Below are positions 24,958 through 35,125 of a stretch of 64,000 nt of DNA, piece by piece; the stretch's first letter is position 1; the number at the start of each line of letters is the position of its first letter. The stretch lies in contig NC_085849.1 of NCBI RefSeq assembly GCF_020906515.1, positions 620,001-684,000 on the forward strand. The letters run 5' to 3'. A program made the position numbers and the translations under genes. This DNA is from Vanrija pseudolonga (lineage: Eukaryota > Basidiomycota > Tremellomycetes > Trichosporonales > Trichosporonaceae). Under the pieces are notes generated by a model. The model worked only from the letters and a program-made list of their open reading frames with translations, was not told the origin of the DNA and made no database searches.

Positions 24958-25651
24958 GCTTGAAACTGGACAACATTGAGTCTTGATCGGTGATGCGGAT
25001 GTTCTCGAGCTTGTTGATGGCGACTTTAAAGTCTTGGCGGCGGGTGCGGGGCGAGCGGCCAGTAGCTGTAGTAGAAGTGGTGCTCTTGGCGGTGTTGTCT
25101 AAGCTTGCAGTCGCGGCGAAGTGTGCTGCGTTGACGGATGCGGTATGCGGCTTTGCTGGAGCGGCTGGTTTGGGCTGAAAGTGATGATGATGGAGCGACG
25201 TCTTTTCGCCGTGCTTTTGACTGTGGTAGTGATGAATTGCAGTTGCAGAGGAACGACGACCTGCGAGGGCGGACGGGACGCTGCTCTTTGGCGCCGATGC
25301 GGACGATGACGCTGAGGTGACGGATGTCCTGTTGGTGGGCGACGACGGCGAGGTTGAAAGCGCCGAGAAGCTGAACTTGCTGCTTATGGGTGACGACGAG
25401 TCTGTGGTTGAGAATGATTCGCCCAGGTCTGACAAAGGAACAATGCTGCTTGGGGAGCGTAGAGGCAAGTTTGTTGTGGATTGGGAGGATGCAAGTTGAT
25501 CGAGTGATGCAAACGAGGGAATCGCACGTGGAGGTGGTGGTGGTGGAGGAGGAGGAGGAGGAAGGGAGGAAATGGTGGGAGGTGCCAGGTCGTTATTAGA
25601 GCGGGAAGGAGGAGAAGGAGGAGGAGGGAAGGAGGAGGACGAAGTGAATGG
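24958..25651 (-). CDS. Ser/Pro/His-rich exon, possible alternative 5' exon of the Srk1-like kinase
   Basis: A 694-base open exon with coding-like composition: a run of prolines, then many Ser/Thr, His-rich HHHH and HHYH patches, ending in KVAINKLENIRI and TDQDSMLSSFK. It begins after an acceptor (ATACAG) and ends at a GTAAGC donor (24952-24957). That donor is phase-compatible with an acceptor inside kinase exon 1 (CTAACCAGTGCAG, exon from 24515), giving SSFK-QILRHGKQ in frame through a 442-base intron. No ATG lies early in this frame, so a further upstream exon is needed and I could not find it. It could also belong to a separate gene. Confidence 0.4.
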
Positions 25652-27680
25652 CTGTATGACGGCAACGATTTCTAAATGGGACAAGTCGGCAGTTTATAGG
25701 GGGGGTTTGGCTTTGGGGTGGGCAGATTGACTTTTGGCTGGCCAGACGTCGTCTTGCAGTAGCAGCACCTAGTTGGACGAGCGATCCCCAGCAAGGTTGA
25801 CGAGGCGTCGAGTGACTAAGGGGCAGCAGCAAAAGCAGCAGCGATGATCCAGCAAGAGTAGCGAGGCCGAGGCGAGATTGCCCAAGCCAAGGAAGGCAGG
25901 GTAATTGTCGGCGATTGTGGCCGTATCGATGGGGGCAGGTTTTCGAGTGACGACAATGGCGTCGAGCACGCGCGACGAGCAGTACCGGCTATGGTCGACG
26001 AGTAGTGAGCGGAGGGGCGTAGACGGTGTTGTTGTGCAGGGGAGTGAGTGTTATGGCCGAGTCGAGACGTTTCCGGCCTTGCGAAGTCGTACTGTAGGCG
26101 TTGTTGGCTGGCAACGCAATCTGGCTGGAGGGCGGGGGGGTTGAGGCAGGCGCGGGGTGAGTCCGTCGCCGTTGTTATACGCGGCGTGGGAGTGGCAACT
26201 CTTTCTGAAGCGATAGTGGGTGGGTAAGAGCAATGGTCAAGATACAACGTTGCTCGATGCGATGATGCGAGTGGAAGCGATGATGATGATGATGCAGAGA
26301 GAGCGGAGCGCACCACTGACAACATGGTGGTGGCCGCAGCGGGCCGCAGAGCGAGCGAGCGAGCGAGCGGCGCCGCGTTGTGATGTCACACTGTCGGTCG
26401 CCTCGCGCTCTATCGTGCGTGGCCCGCTGACCCGCTAGCACCCGCAGCGCAGCGCAGCCAGCAGCATCAGCTGCTGCTGCAGTTGAGCCGCTGCACCGAT
26501 GATGTGCATCCGTCCTGCACCCCTGCCCTGCCTGCCGGCCCATGATGCCCTGCAGGCGGCTGGCTGGCAATGACACAATGGTGCAGCACCATGACTCACC
26601 AATGACGTCGCGCCGCACGCACGCTGCCACCTGCGCACCTGCCTGCAGCAGAGACGTGCCAGCCAAAACCCAATACTTACACCTCGTTACCCCGACTAGC
26701 GTTGTGCTCATGCACATGGGCAGCCGGCCCCACCACGGCCAGCGGCCCCACTCGTTTGTTCTTTCGCCGGTGGGCCTTGGGCCTGGCCTTTGCCTCGTTG
26801 TATATCTCGGATCCAAATACAAATACACCCCAATCCAAATAACAAATCGTCTTTGGTCATACAAAAGAAGGCACAGACACTAGTGGAGAGGTGGGCAGGC
26901 CGGATGCTGCTTGCTGTATACGCGCCGGACTGTACCATCGTCCACTCATGCATGTATCAGTGGCCATGCCATCGTGGGTGGTAGTTGCTCCGCAGCAAAC
27001 TGTCGTCGCTCTCTTCGTCGTCGCCGTCGTCGTTGTCGCAGCACCAGCGCCTACACCGCCCGCCCAACAGAGTGGAGCGCCGTCCACCCGCCTAGTGGTT
27101 TGTATTTCCCAGACAGCAGTACCATTTCCGCGTAGGATCTGGCTGATACTATTATTGCCACTGGGCCACCACGAAATGGCAAATGCTTGGCGCGTGCTGG
27201 GCAGGTTCTGCGCTGCGGGCTGCGGAGCATGGGGCAAGTTGGAGCGAGCTCGAGTAGGCAAAGCAAGCATAGACGACTGCCGACAGCGGCGTTTACTCGT
27301 GTGGGGTGGTGTGGATCATTCATGTAGTGTCTTGTTGGTTGGTCTTGTCCTTGACGTCACTTGGGAAACCCCGATTTAGCACCCCGAAAACGTCATTGCT
27401 AGTTGATTACACCCGACCGACAACGCGCCCAGCGACCGACCGACCACGTCCCCAGACGCCAGCCAGCCAGACGCGCCATCGACCGCCAACAACACCCCTC
27501 CCCGTCTGTATCAACTAATAGTGTACATTGCCAGAGGTGGGAGAAAAAGGTACGGGCTACAGGTTACGTTGCTCCACATTTACGACACCACACCTTGTCC
27601 CAATGGCTACACTCTCTAACACCCTCGTGCCAATCACGTGGCACACATCATCTCGGCGCCTTGCTCGCTCGGCGCGCTTG
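25652..27680. other. 2-kb intergenic stretch with a perfect CRE
   Basis: No gene supported. A perfect TGACGTCA palindrome sits at 27352-27359. A minus-strand frame from ATG 26325 runs 169 codons (MLSVVRSALSASSSSSLPLA) and superficially resembles a mitochondrial leader, but I see no good donor in it. On the minus strand CCTATAAAC at about 25700 is a TATA candidate for the Ser/Pro-rich exon. Confidence 0.35.
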
Positions 27681-30600
27681 CTATCGCTGCGCAGGGTGAT
27701 CATGTGAACCGCTGCCCCGGTGGGCATAGCCTCGAGACGGCGACAACCCGCGCGCCGTCGGTGCTTCGTGGCCGCCGGCCGCCGTGCCGTTCGGAGCGTG
27801 CAAGTACGGCCGCCAGTCACTCTGGCGACCATAGTCGCCAGGGCGAGGTGGTGCCCCAGAGTGCACGTGGATAGGAGCACCTGGAGGGTGCCCTGATCCG
27901 TTGGGAGGGAAGACACCGAGAGACGGCATACCAGCGGGATCCCAGTGAGGTCCGCCTCGAGCACTGGGCGCAGGCGCCGCCGAGGAGTGGGGTGGGGGGT
28001 AGTAGGCGCCAGGAGGAGGCGGTCCTTCACGTTGTTGCCAGTGGCGAGTACCAGGGGTCGACGAAGGGGGGTAACCATACTGGCGCTGGTATCGCTCGTC
28101 GACGTGGTCAAATGACGGTCGCCGCTCAAACGATCTGCCTCGTTCGTATGATCCGTGGTGGTCTCGTTCAAACGACCTTCCACGCTCAAACGACGGGTGG
28201 CGGTCGTCATAAGATCGGCCACGTTCAAACGAGGGCGGGCGGTCTTCAAACGCTGGTCGGCGTGGGTGCTGCTCGTAAGAGCCATAAGCCCCAGCCGGCA
28301 GCGGCGAGGGGCGACGCTGAGCCGGGCCGTCAAACTCGTCAACGGTACCATCTGACACAACAGACGCTGTGTCGAACGGCTTCGTGTCCTTGGGCGGGTC
28401 GTCGTTCAACAAGGCCGAGATGCGCATGCCACCAGATCTCGAAACGGGAGCAGGTGGAGAGGGTACTCGTGCTGAGTGGTGAGGCGGGCTGGGCGGGAAC
28501 ACGGCCATGCGGGGTTCGGTTGGGAACGAGTCGCGACGCGGCTCGGGGTACTCGTGCGAAGTTCTGCGAGGCCCAGGAGGGAAAGAGTCGTAGCCCGGTG
28601 GAGGAGGGTATCGTCCCGGGTAGCCTTGCTGCGGCTGCTGCTGTTGTTGCTGGGTAGGAGGAGGCTGCTGCTGCTGTTCGGTCGACGGAGTGGGAGTGGG
28701 GATAACAGGCTTGGTCTCTCTGGCAGCCTCAACGCCATTGACCTTGACCGGCTGGACGCCGACTTGCGTGGATGCTGGGAGAACAATACCGCTGGCTCTC
28801 ATGGCGTCGACAGTCTGGTTGTAGTGGTTTCTGACCTGAATGACAGTCTTGGTGTTGCCTAACTTGTCGGCGATAGCCCTAAAGTCGGCACCATGCTCGC
28901 GCACAAGCTCGGGGAACTTCTGCTTCTCAGCAACAGACCAGTATGAATTGGTAGTCGTTCGTCTAGGCTTGCCACCTTCACCAGGTGGGGGAGGTGGCGC
29001 GTTCGGGTCCGGGGGAGGTGCGTTGGGATCAACCGGTTCGACGACCTTTTTGCGTCTGGCGCGCTTGACGGGTGGAAGAAGGGGGACAGCGTCGACGACA
29101 AGGCCCGTAGCGGGATCCACAACCTGGGTTGCCGAGCTCGAATCCGTGACCGCAACGGGCGGCGGGGCCACCTCCTGGACGACAACTGGAGCAGTGGTGG
29201 GCTGGACAACAGGCGATTGAGGGACAGGAGCCACCTCGACAGCCTCTGTCGGAGCTGGGTTCTCTACCGCATCCTTGTTGACGCGCGCTCGCTTCGTTCC
29301 CTTGGCTCGCGACTTGTCGCCACCACTACGCGACTTGGTCTTGCTGGCGGTTGATGGTGCCTCCGATTCGGCTCTGGAAGGCGTCGCGCTCTCGACATCT
29401 GGTTCTCCCTCGGGCCGACGTTTACGCGCAGGCGCATCAGCACCAGGGGTTGCAGGCATATCAGAACCCTGACGAGCACGCTTGTTTCGGCCGCCACCCT
29501 GTTGCGTCGCAGTGGTCGACGCAGAGCCCTCACGGTCGCGGTTTCGGCTGCCCTTTGGAGTCGGTGTCGACTGCTTGTTGCGTTCCAGATCGGCCATGAG
29601 AGCAGAACTCTTCTTCTTTGCAACCGCGGCTCTTCTAGCCTTGGCGCCGCGTCTTGTAGCAAGAAGCGTCTTGTAGTCGTTTTCGTACTTGGTGCGGTAA
29701 TAGTAGAGCACGCAGTCTCCAGCAGTCTTGTTGGGCAGGCCTTCGGCAATCTTTCCAAACAGCTTTGGATACTGAAGGTATCTTCTGAGGAACTTTTCCC
29801 GCTCCTCTTCAGTCCAGATGGCTTCGGCGTTGCCGGCAAAGTTGTAGAAGGCAAGCGGGTCATCGACGCGGTTGTTCTCGTCTTCGTACCTAAAGTCGCG
29901 CTCCTTGTCGAGAATCATGTCGGGGATCGTAGCTGCCGTCTTGGTGGCACGGTGCGTTGGGTCCTTGGCTGCGCTGTCGGCAAGACCGGCCAGGATGGCC
30001 TGATACTCGGCTTCAGTGGCAACCGCATCACCCACACCACGGCGTCGGTTAGAGCGCCCACTGTAGGATGGCTCCTCTGCAATTGGCGTTGCCGGCACAA
30101 TACCAGGAGTGGGCGGCGGTAGCACACTACCGGGAACAGCATACAGGTCGGCTGGTGGTGGTCCTCGCTTCTCCATGGTCTTGTCGAGCATTTCGCGGTG
30201 TTCCGCCCAAAGCTGGTCGAGCTCAAGGTACTCTTCTTGCAGATAAGTGACCTTCTCCTTGAGCTCGTGGTTCTCACGGACCACAACCCTTGCCACGATA
30301 TTGGCGGTTGGGGCTTGCTCCGCAGCCATAGGTCGCACAATGTCGGCGATGAGCTGGTCGGCATGGAAGTTGCCAACCTTGGGTACACGTGAGCTCTCGG
30401 TCGGCGCAGCTTCTTGGTTCCAGGAGAGAATATCCTCGACAGTCTTCTCACAGCTAGCGGGCTTGCCGAGAGCCGCCTTGACACCAGCAACCAGAACCGC
30501 CTCGCGTTCGTCGATTTCCATGACCTCGACTTCCTCGTCGCCGTCTGGAGCGTCCGAAGGTGGTGGCATTGCCTCGTCATCGGCTTCTCGCGGTGTGGGT

Positions 30601-33488
30601 GGCGCATCCGGAGTCGCTCGAGCAGAATCCGACTTGAGCTTGGTGCCAAGTCTCGGTTGTCGTAGAGCCCTGGTGCGGCTTGGGCGATCAACTGTTCGGC
30701 GTTCGCGGAGCACGGTAGTGACAGGCGACTGAGGCGACAGGGCCGGAGAGTCGTCGAAGGTGATACCACCATTGTCCACAGATGGTTTCCGACTTGCTCC
30801 AGCTTCCGATGCAGGTGCCGTGGGGAGATCGGTAGAAGTCTTGGGCTCATCCAAGCTGATAGTCGGAGCAGGCTGCTTTTCGGCAACCGCATCGGCCATC
30901 TCCACGTCCTCGGAAGCCTGCGTCTGGGCGTCTGGCTTTGCCACAGTCTCCACAGTTGGCGCGGGGAGGGCGGTGGCAGCCTCGGCGTCGGCCATCTCCA
31001 CATCGTTGTCGACATCGACCTTTGGCTCAGGTGCGGACGGCTCGGAAACGACTTCGGCGACAGGGGCAGCAGGCTGCGTCACAACCTCTGGAGTCGTCTC
31101 CTCAACCTTCGGTAACGTGGCCTCAGCGACGGCGGGTTCGGGGGCTGGCTCTTCCACTGTGGGAGCCGACTGTGTGGTGGCAGCAGTTGGCTCCTCCACG
31201 GGAGCGTCGACCGCGATCGGCTCGGCCGGCAGGTCCACAGGAGAGGGCGGTGTGATCGGCTTGGTCACCTCGACAGGCCTCGGCAGCTCGACGGCCTTGG
31301 GTTCGGCCGACTTCGACGCTTCGATGGCATCCTCCACAACGGGCTCGCCTTCCTGCTCCGGTTCAGCCTCAATCGCAGCTGCCTCCGGCGTCGTTGGGCG
31401 TGCAGCAGTTGTTTCCACCACCGGCTCCGGCGTCACTGTGCGCGCTGTTGTGTGCTCCGTTACGGCGCTCGTTGCTTCTTCTTTGGTAGCAGAAGAAGCT
31501 TCGGGAGCGGGCGGAAGGGTTGGTTCCTTGGCCAGTTCCGGGACCGGCTCAACCTCAACTTCCAGCGCTTCTGGAACGGCGGCACTTTGAACAAGCTCGT
31601 TCGTCCCTTCGTCGGCTTCTTGGGGCTCAGCCGCAGTCGATTCTGGCGCATCTTCAGTTGAAGAGGACTCTTCAACAGTCGAGATTGCAACCACAGGCTC
31701 TTCGACAGGTGCGGTCTCCGCCTCCTCGCCGGTACTGAGGCCCAGAGCCCCAGTCCCAGTAGAAGGAGACAAGGATCGCTCAACCGACGTTGGCCCGTTC
31801 TTCAGTGGACTCGACGCCTGAGGCTTGACGTCTTGTGCTCGAGCCGTTGCAGAATCATCCGTGGGCGCTTGGCGATCCGCCTCGGTGGGGCCCTCACTGG
31901 CCTCGCTGCGAGGTATTGACGGCTTGCGGTCTTGCTCCTCTCTTCCGTGGAATCTGCTGTCTGGGAAGCCGGTCGGGGGAGTTCGAGTTCGTGATGCTGG
32001 TGAGCGAGGACGTGACGCCGACGCCACTGAATCGGCCGCGGGCGAGTATGGCCGAGAGGACCGAGCATCGTTGGGACCAGCCGAGCCACCACGTCGAGAC
32101 TGAGTAGGCGATGAAGTTGCCCTTACGCGACGAGAGCCCCAGCCGTCATCCATCGGGCGGCCACTGAACGGCGGCGGTGACGGACTGCGTTGTCTGGAAC
32201 CGGGACGCGGTCTGCCGGGACCCCATTCTCTGCGAGGAGGGCCCCATTCCCTGTCGCGATCACGCTCACGCTCACGACCAGGTGAAGGCCATCGGCGGTC
32301 CCTTTCCCTGTCGCGGTCGCGATCCCGGTCACGGAGCTCACGCTCGCGGAGTTCACGTTCACGCAGGTCGCGATCTCGTTCACGGTCGCGTTCACGGTCA
32401 CGGTCGCGTCCATCGGGTGGCGGCCAACGAAGAGGACGAACCGGAGATAAGACCTCGCCTTCTTCCAAGTCGCTAGCATTCTGGCCGGGGCTTCGTCGAG
32501 CAGGGAGAGCATTTGGGTCAGCAGTAGGAGATGATGATCCTCGCATTGAGCGAGGGGCGCGAGGTGGTGACCTTGCTGCCATTGTCGAGGGGCCAGGTCC
32601 TGGAACTGGTCGGCCTTCTTCCCTTGAAGGAGGGCCACGGTGGCCATTTCCCCTCCATCCTGGAGGCGGCGGTGGGGAGATGGGCCGGCCTCGATCCCGT
32701 GGTGGCAAAGGGCTCAGTCGAGGAGACCGCGGGCCGCTGCTACGGTTAGAAGACGCAACTGGTACCAAAACCCACTTCCAGTCGTCGCGGTCGCGGTAGC
32801 GATCACTGTCTCGGAAACGGCGGTCCTCGCGTTCCCGTTCACGGTCAAAGGGAGGACGGTCTCGAGGGGGAGGACCACGGCCTGGTGGGCCGGGTGGTGG
32901 TCCACGTCGGTCAAACCCCCATTCACGATCACGTTCCCGGTCCCAATCGCGATCACGATCCCTCTCCCAGTCGCGGTCGCGGTCAAAGTCTCGGTCTCGT
33001 TCTCGTCGCGGTGGGGATGGGCTGCGCGGCCGCCCATTAGGACCAGATGGACGGAACGATCCACCTCGGGGTTGACGGGGAGGCCACGGTCGTCCATGGG
33101 CCTGTACATGAGACAGATGGCGGGGGAAGGGGTCGAGGGGGAAGGGACGAGGGGCAAGAGCACGCGTAGAACAAGGATGGTATGAACAAGGCGGTCGAGG
33201 ATGGGTTGACAAAGCAGTCGTGTCAGCAAACGACCAAAAGCCCTCGAACCCATGTTCACGCCCCATCTCGCGTCTCAAACTCACTTCTGGAGGCCAAAAG
33301 CCTGGTCCGCTGCGGCTGTCGCGTGGATCACGGTCGCGGTCACGGTCGCGAGGCCCATGGGCAGGGACGGCCTCTAGTTCGCGTGCGCGCGCGCCGCTGC
33401 CGCTGCCTGCCTCGTGTGTCGCCGCCGCCGAAGGTTTTAACGGCAAATGCGGCGGGGGCTGGCGGCCTTGCGGCCCCTGCGGCATCAT
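27681..33488 (-). CDS. SNT1: SNT1/NCoR-like double-SANT corepressor, probable Set3-type deacetylase complex subunit
   Basis: 1,862 residues in three exons: 33488-33285, 33101-32776, 32739-27681. SANT1 (about 1140-1195) reads IWTEEEREKFLRRYLQYPKL then CVLYYYRTKYENDYK, the NCoR/SMRT deacetylase-activating type. SANT2 (about 1439-1490) reads YWSVAEKQKFPELV and IQVRNHYNQTVD. This pair defines the Snt1/NCoR family, the scaffold of the Set3 histone deacetylase complex in the nucleus. The N-terminal third is rich in Arg-Asp/Arg-Glu and Pro; the next third in Pro, Glu, Ala and Thr; the C terminus has repeated FERGRS units. Domain spacing is much wider than in yeast Snt1. The second intron (36 bases) is a multiple of three and open, so retention would also be in frame. 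Confidence 0.88.
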   Translation of the reverse strand: MMPQGPQGRQPPPHLPLKPSAAATHEAGSGSGARARELEAVPAHGPRDRDRDRDPRDSRSGPGFWPPEVSLRREMGREHGFEGFWSFADTTALSTHPRPPCSYHPCSTRALAPRPFPLDPFPRHLSHVQAHGRPWPPRQPRGGSFRPSGPNGRPRSPSPPRRERDRDFDRDRDWERDRDRDWDRERDREWGFDRRGPPPGPPGRGPPPRDRPPFDREREREDRRFRDSDRYRDRDDWKWVLVPVASSNRSSGPRSPRLSPLPPRDRGRPISPPPPPGWRGNGHRGPPSREEGRPVPGPGPSTMAARSPPRAPRSMRGSSSPTADPNALPARRSPGQNASDLEEGEVLSPVRPLRWPPPDGRDRDRERDRERDRDLRERELRERELRDRDRDRDRERDRRWPSPGRERERDRDREWGPPRREWGPGRPRPGSRQRSPSPPPFSGRPMDDGWGSRRVRATSSPTQSRRGGSAGPNDARSSRPYSPAADSVASASRPRSPASRTRTPPTGFPDSRFHGREEQDRKPSIPRSEASEGPTEADRQAPTDDSATARAQDVKPQASSPLKNGPTSVERSLSPSTGTGALGLSTGEEAETAPVEEPVVAISTVEESSSTEDAPESTAAEPQEADEGTNELVQSAAVPEALEVEVEPVPELAKEPTLPPAPEASSATKEEATSAVTEHTTARTVTPEPVVETTAARPTTPEAAAIEAEPEQEGEPVVEDAIEASKSAEPKAVELPRPVEVTKPITPPSPVDLPAEPIAVDAPVEEPTAATTQSAPTVEEPAPEPAVAEATLPKVEETTPEVVTQPAAPVAEVVSEPSAPEPKVDVDNDVEMADAEAATALPAPTVETVAKPDAQTQASEDVEMADAVAEKQPAPTISLDEPKTSTDLPTAPASEAGASRKPSVDNGGITFDDSPALSPQSPVTTVLRERRTVDRPSRTRALRQPRLGTKLKSDSARATPDAPPTPREADDEAMPPPSDAPDGDEEVEVMEIDEREAVLVAGVKAALGKPASCEKTVEDILSWNQEAAPTESSRVPKVGNFHADQLIADIVRPMAAEQAPTANIVARVVVRENHELKEKVTYLQEEYLELDQLWAEHREMLDKTMEKRGPPPADLYAVPGSVLPPPTPGIVPATPIAEEPSYSGRSNRRRGVGDAVATEAEYQAILAGLADSAAKDPTHRATKTAATIPDMILDKERDFRYEDENNRVDDPLAFYNFAGNAEAIWTEEEREKFLRRYLQYPKLFGKIAEGLPNKTAGDCVLYYYRTKYENDYKTLLATRRGAKARRAAVAKKKSSALMADLERNKQSTPTPKGSRNRDREGSASTTATQQGGGRNKRARQGSDMPATPGADAPARKRRPEGEPDVESATPSRAESEAPSTASKTKSRSGGDKSRAKGTKRARVNKDAVENPAPTEAVEVAPVPQSPVVQPTTAPVVVQEVAPPPVAVTDSSSATQVVDPATGLVVDAVPLLPPVKRARRKKVVEPVDPNAPPPDPNAPPPPPGEGGKPRRTTTNSYWSVAEKQKFPELVREHGADFRAIADKLGNTKTVIQVRNHYNQTVDAMRASGIVLPASTQVGVQPVKVNGVEAARETKPVIPTPTPSTEQQQQPPPTQQQQQQPQQGYPGRYPPPPGYDSFPPGPRRTSHEYPEPRRDSFPTEPRMAVFPPSPPHHSARVPSPPAPVSRSGGMRISALLNDDPPKDTKPFDTASVVSDGTVDEFDGPAQRRPSPLPAGAYGSYEQHPRRPAFEDRPPSFERGRSYDDRHPSFERGRSFERDHHGSYERGRSFERRPSFDHVDERYQRQYGYPPSSTPGTRHWQQREGPPPPGAYYPPPHSSAAPAPSARGGPHWDPAGMPSLGVFPPNGSGHPPGAPIHVHSGAPPRPGDYGRQSDWRPYLHAPNGTAAGGHEAPTARGLSPSRGYAHRGSGSHDHPAQR
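32260..33010 (-). repeat. Arg-Asp/Arg-Glu low-complexity coding repeat in the SNT1-like gene
   Basis: Degenerate hexanucleotide-like CGxGAx repeats encode long alternating RD and RE runs (for example RDRDRDRERDRR) interrupted by Pro-rich patches. Such mixed-charge blocks are typical of nuclear-speckle and RNA-linked proteins. The codons vary, so this is protein-level rather than simple microsatellite repetition. Confidence 0.7.
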
Positions 33489-34483
33489 GATGGCGTGGTG
33501 GGCAGGATGCGCAGTCTGTCGACGGCGCTACAGGTTTGAGAAGACAGTGTGAAGAGTTGGATGTGGGAGGGCGGGTGAGGTGGAATCAGTGGGGATGGGG
33601 GGTGTATTGTAGCGACTCGTCGATGGCGGCGGCGGCGACGGGGGCACAATTGTTGGTGGTTGGGTGTCGCTGTGAAGATTGCAGAGTGACCGGGTGCTCG
33701 AAAAGGACGGTGAGGAAGTGGTAGAAGTAGAAACTATAGGCGACGGTTGTAGGTAAGAAGGGAAGGGGGAGGAGTCGAGGTGAAAAGTGATGCTGCTAGG
33801 TAGAGGACGACCATTGAAGGAAGAGGGAGGTGGGTGGGTGTGTCGACAAGTGTTCCGCGCGAGCAGCAAAGGGGGGGACGACCCAGGCAGGTAGCCAGCC
33901 AGCCAGCCAGCAGCGACGTTGGACGGGCGTCGACTGACACACAAACCCACCAACTAGACTGCATTAGGCATCTCACCGCCAGCAAACCAAAACAACAACC
34001 AAGTCGAGCATTAGCGGGATCAAATATGCACACTGTGTTTTCGTTTGAGTCGACAGGGGCCGCTGCAGGGTTGTGTGATCGATTTCAAGGCAAGGCAAAG
34101 GCGAGAGCGAGCAAGGAAGGGGGCGGCGGGCAAGCCTGGCAGAAGAATCCTCTCTCCTCCCCTTTGGAGACTTTGGTCAGGGTGGAGTCGCCAGTCGAAT
34201 CACCCTCGGCCGTTTCGCCCTGCACTCAAAATTTGATCCCGTCACTCTGCCAAACTTGGTGTGGCGCAGGGGAGGGCATTCCATTTGCCACCCAACTTGC
34301 TGCAAAACCTCCAAGGCAGCAGGCGGCAAGAGCAGAAAGCGCGCAAGAGCACCAGACACTGACGCCGACGTCAACATGCCAGCAGTCCTCTGCTGCTCCA
34401 TTCTCGTTGGGGATAACAACAACCTGGCATGAATCAGCGACTTGTACATTGCACTCTTCCTCACACAGCCACACAAACTTACA
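33489..34483. other. Divergent promoter between the SNT1-like gene and a small membrane protein gene
   Basis: About 1 kb. A short CCAG tandem (33893-33911) and a CA-rich stretch just before the plus-strand start are the only visible features. Confidence 0.4.
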
Positions 34484-34888
34484 ATGTCTGACACTCAAGC
34501 TCTCTTCATGGGTCTTGTTCACACCGTACAGGTAGGTGGCGTCGTCACTTGACTTGTGCCTCGCTCACAAGACACTCTCCAGGGCGTGGGTGAGAGCGCA
34601 TTCGCCATTGTCTCGTCGGCTTGGGGCGTCGTCTACACGTTTGTCCGCGGCCTCGTCGTCCTCTTGTGGGACACGCTTGAGAGCTTTGCCGGCTTCCTCG
34701 GCGCGTCGGTCAACTTTGTCATCTGTAGGTGTGACGGCTGGTACCATGGTGGTGCCACGATCGCTGACGCCTCCATAGCCAACATCCTCTTGCTCGTCGT
34801 GCTTGCGGTTGGGTTTGCCGTGTACCGTGGGCGTGCTGCGGGCAAGCCGGCAGCTGCTGCGCGTCGCGGCAAGAAAAAGGCAGAGTAG
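34484..34888 (+). CDS. Small membrane protein with two predicted helices
   Basis: 99 residues in three exons: 34484-34531, 34583-34724, 34779-34888. I do not recognise the family. The start MSDTQALFMGL is followed by an amphipathic/hydrophobic segment (AIVSSAWGVVYTFVRGLVVL), then ESFAGFLGASVNFVI and a second hydrophobic helix (NILLLVVLAVGFAVY), ending in a basic tail (ARRGKKKAE) that looks cytosolic. No cleavable signal is obvious. The 54-base second intron is a multiple of three and open in frame, so retention would add 18 residues (CRCDGWYHGG and on) between the two hydrophobic parts. Good donors, CTGAC branch site and codon use support it as real. Confidence 0.72.
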
Positions 34889-35125
34889 AACGACACCGAG
34901 CGCGAGAAATCATGATGGGTGGCAAATTGATCGGTGGGTGGAGGTTGGACCGCGAGTGGCGCAGTTTGGTCGAGTCAAGCGGGGCACCTGTCCGTGCTTC
35001 GCACCCATCGCGCGCCCCGCCGGATGATCGGTCTTTGTGGTGATCAGCCTTTGTCGAGTCTGTAGTATTCCGTACAGTTATTATGTAGCCCTTTGTACAA
35101 CCAATGTATCGTCCCGATGCTGTTG

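Noticed and set aside
25816-26325. Minus-strand frame starting MLSVVRSALSASS, mitochondrial-leader-like
   Set aside because: No consensus donor joins it to a downstream exon and the remainder is not protein-like; kept only as a note in the gap entry.
27051-27323. Ankyrin-like GGWTALHS on the minus strand
   Set aside because: Only one short match, with no neighbouring repeats, no splice support and low-complexity surroundings.
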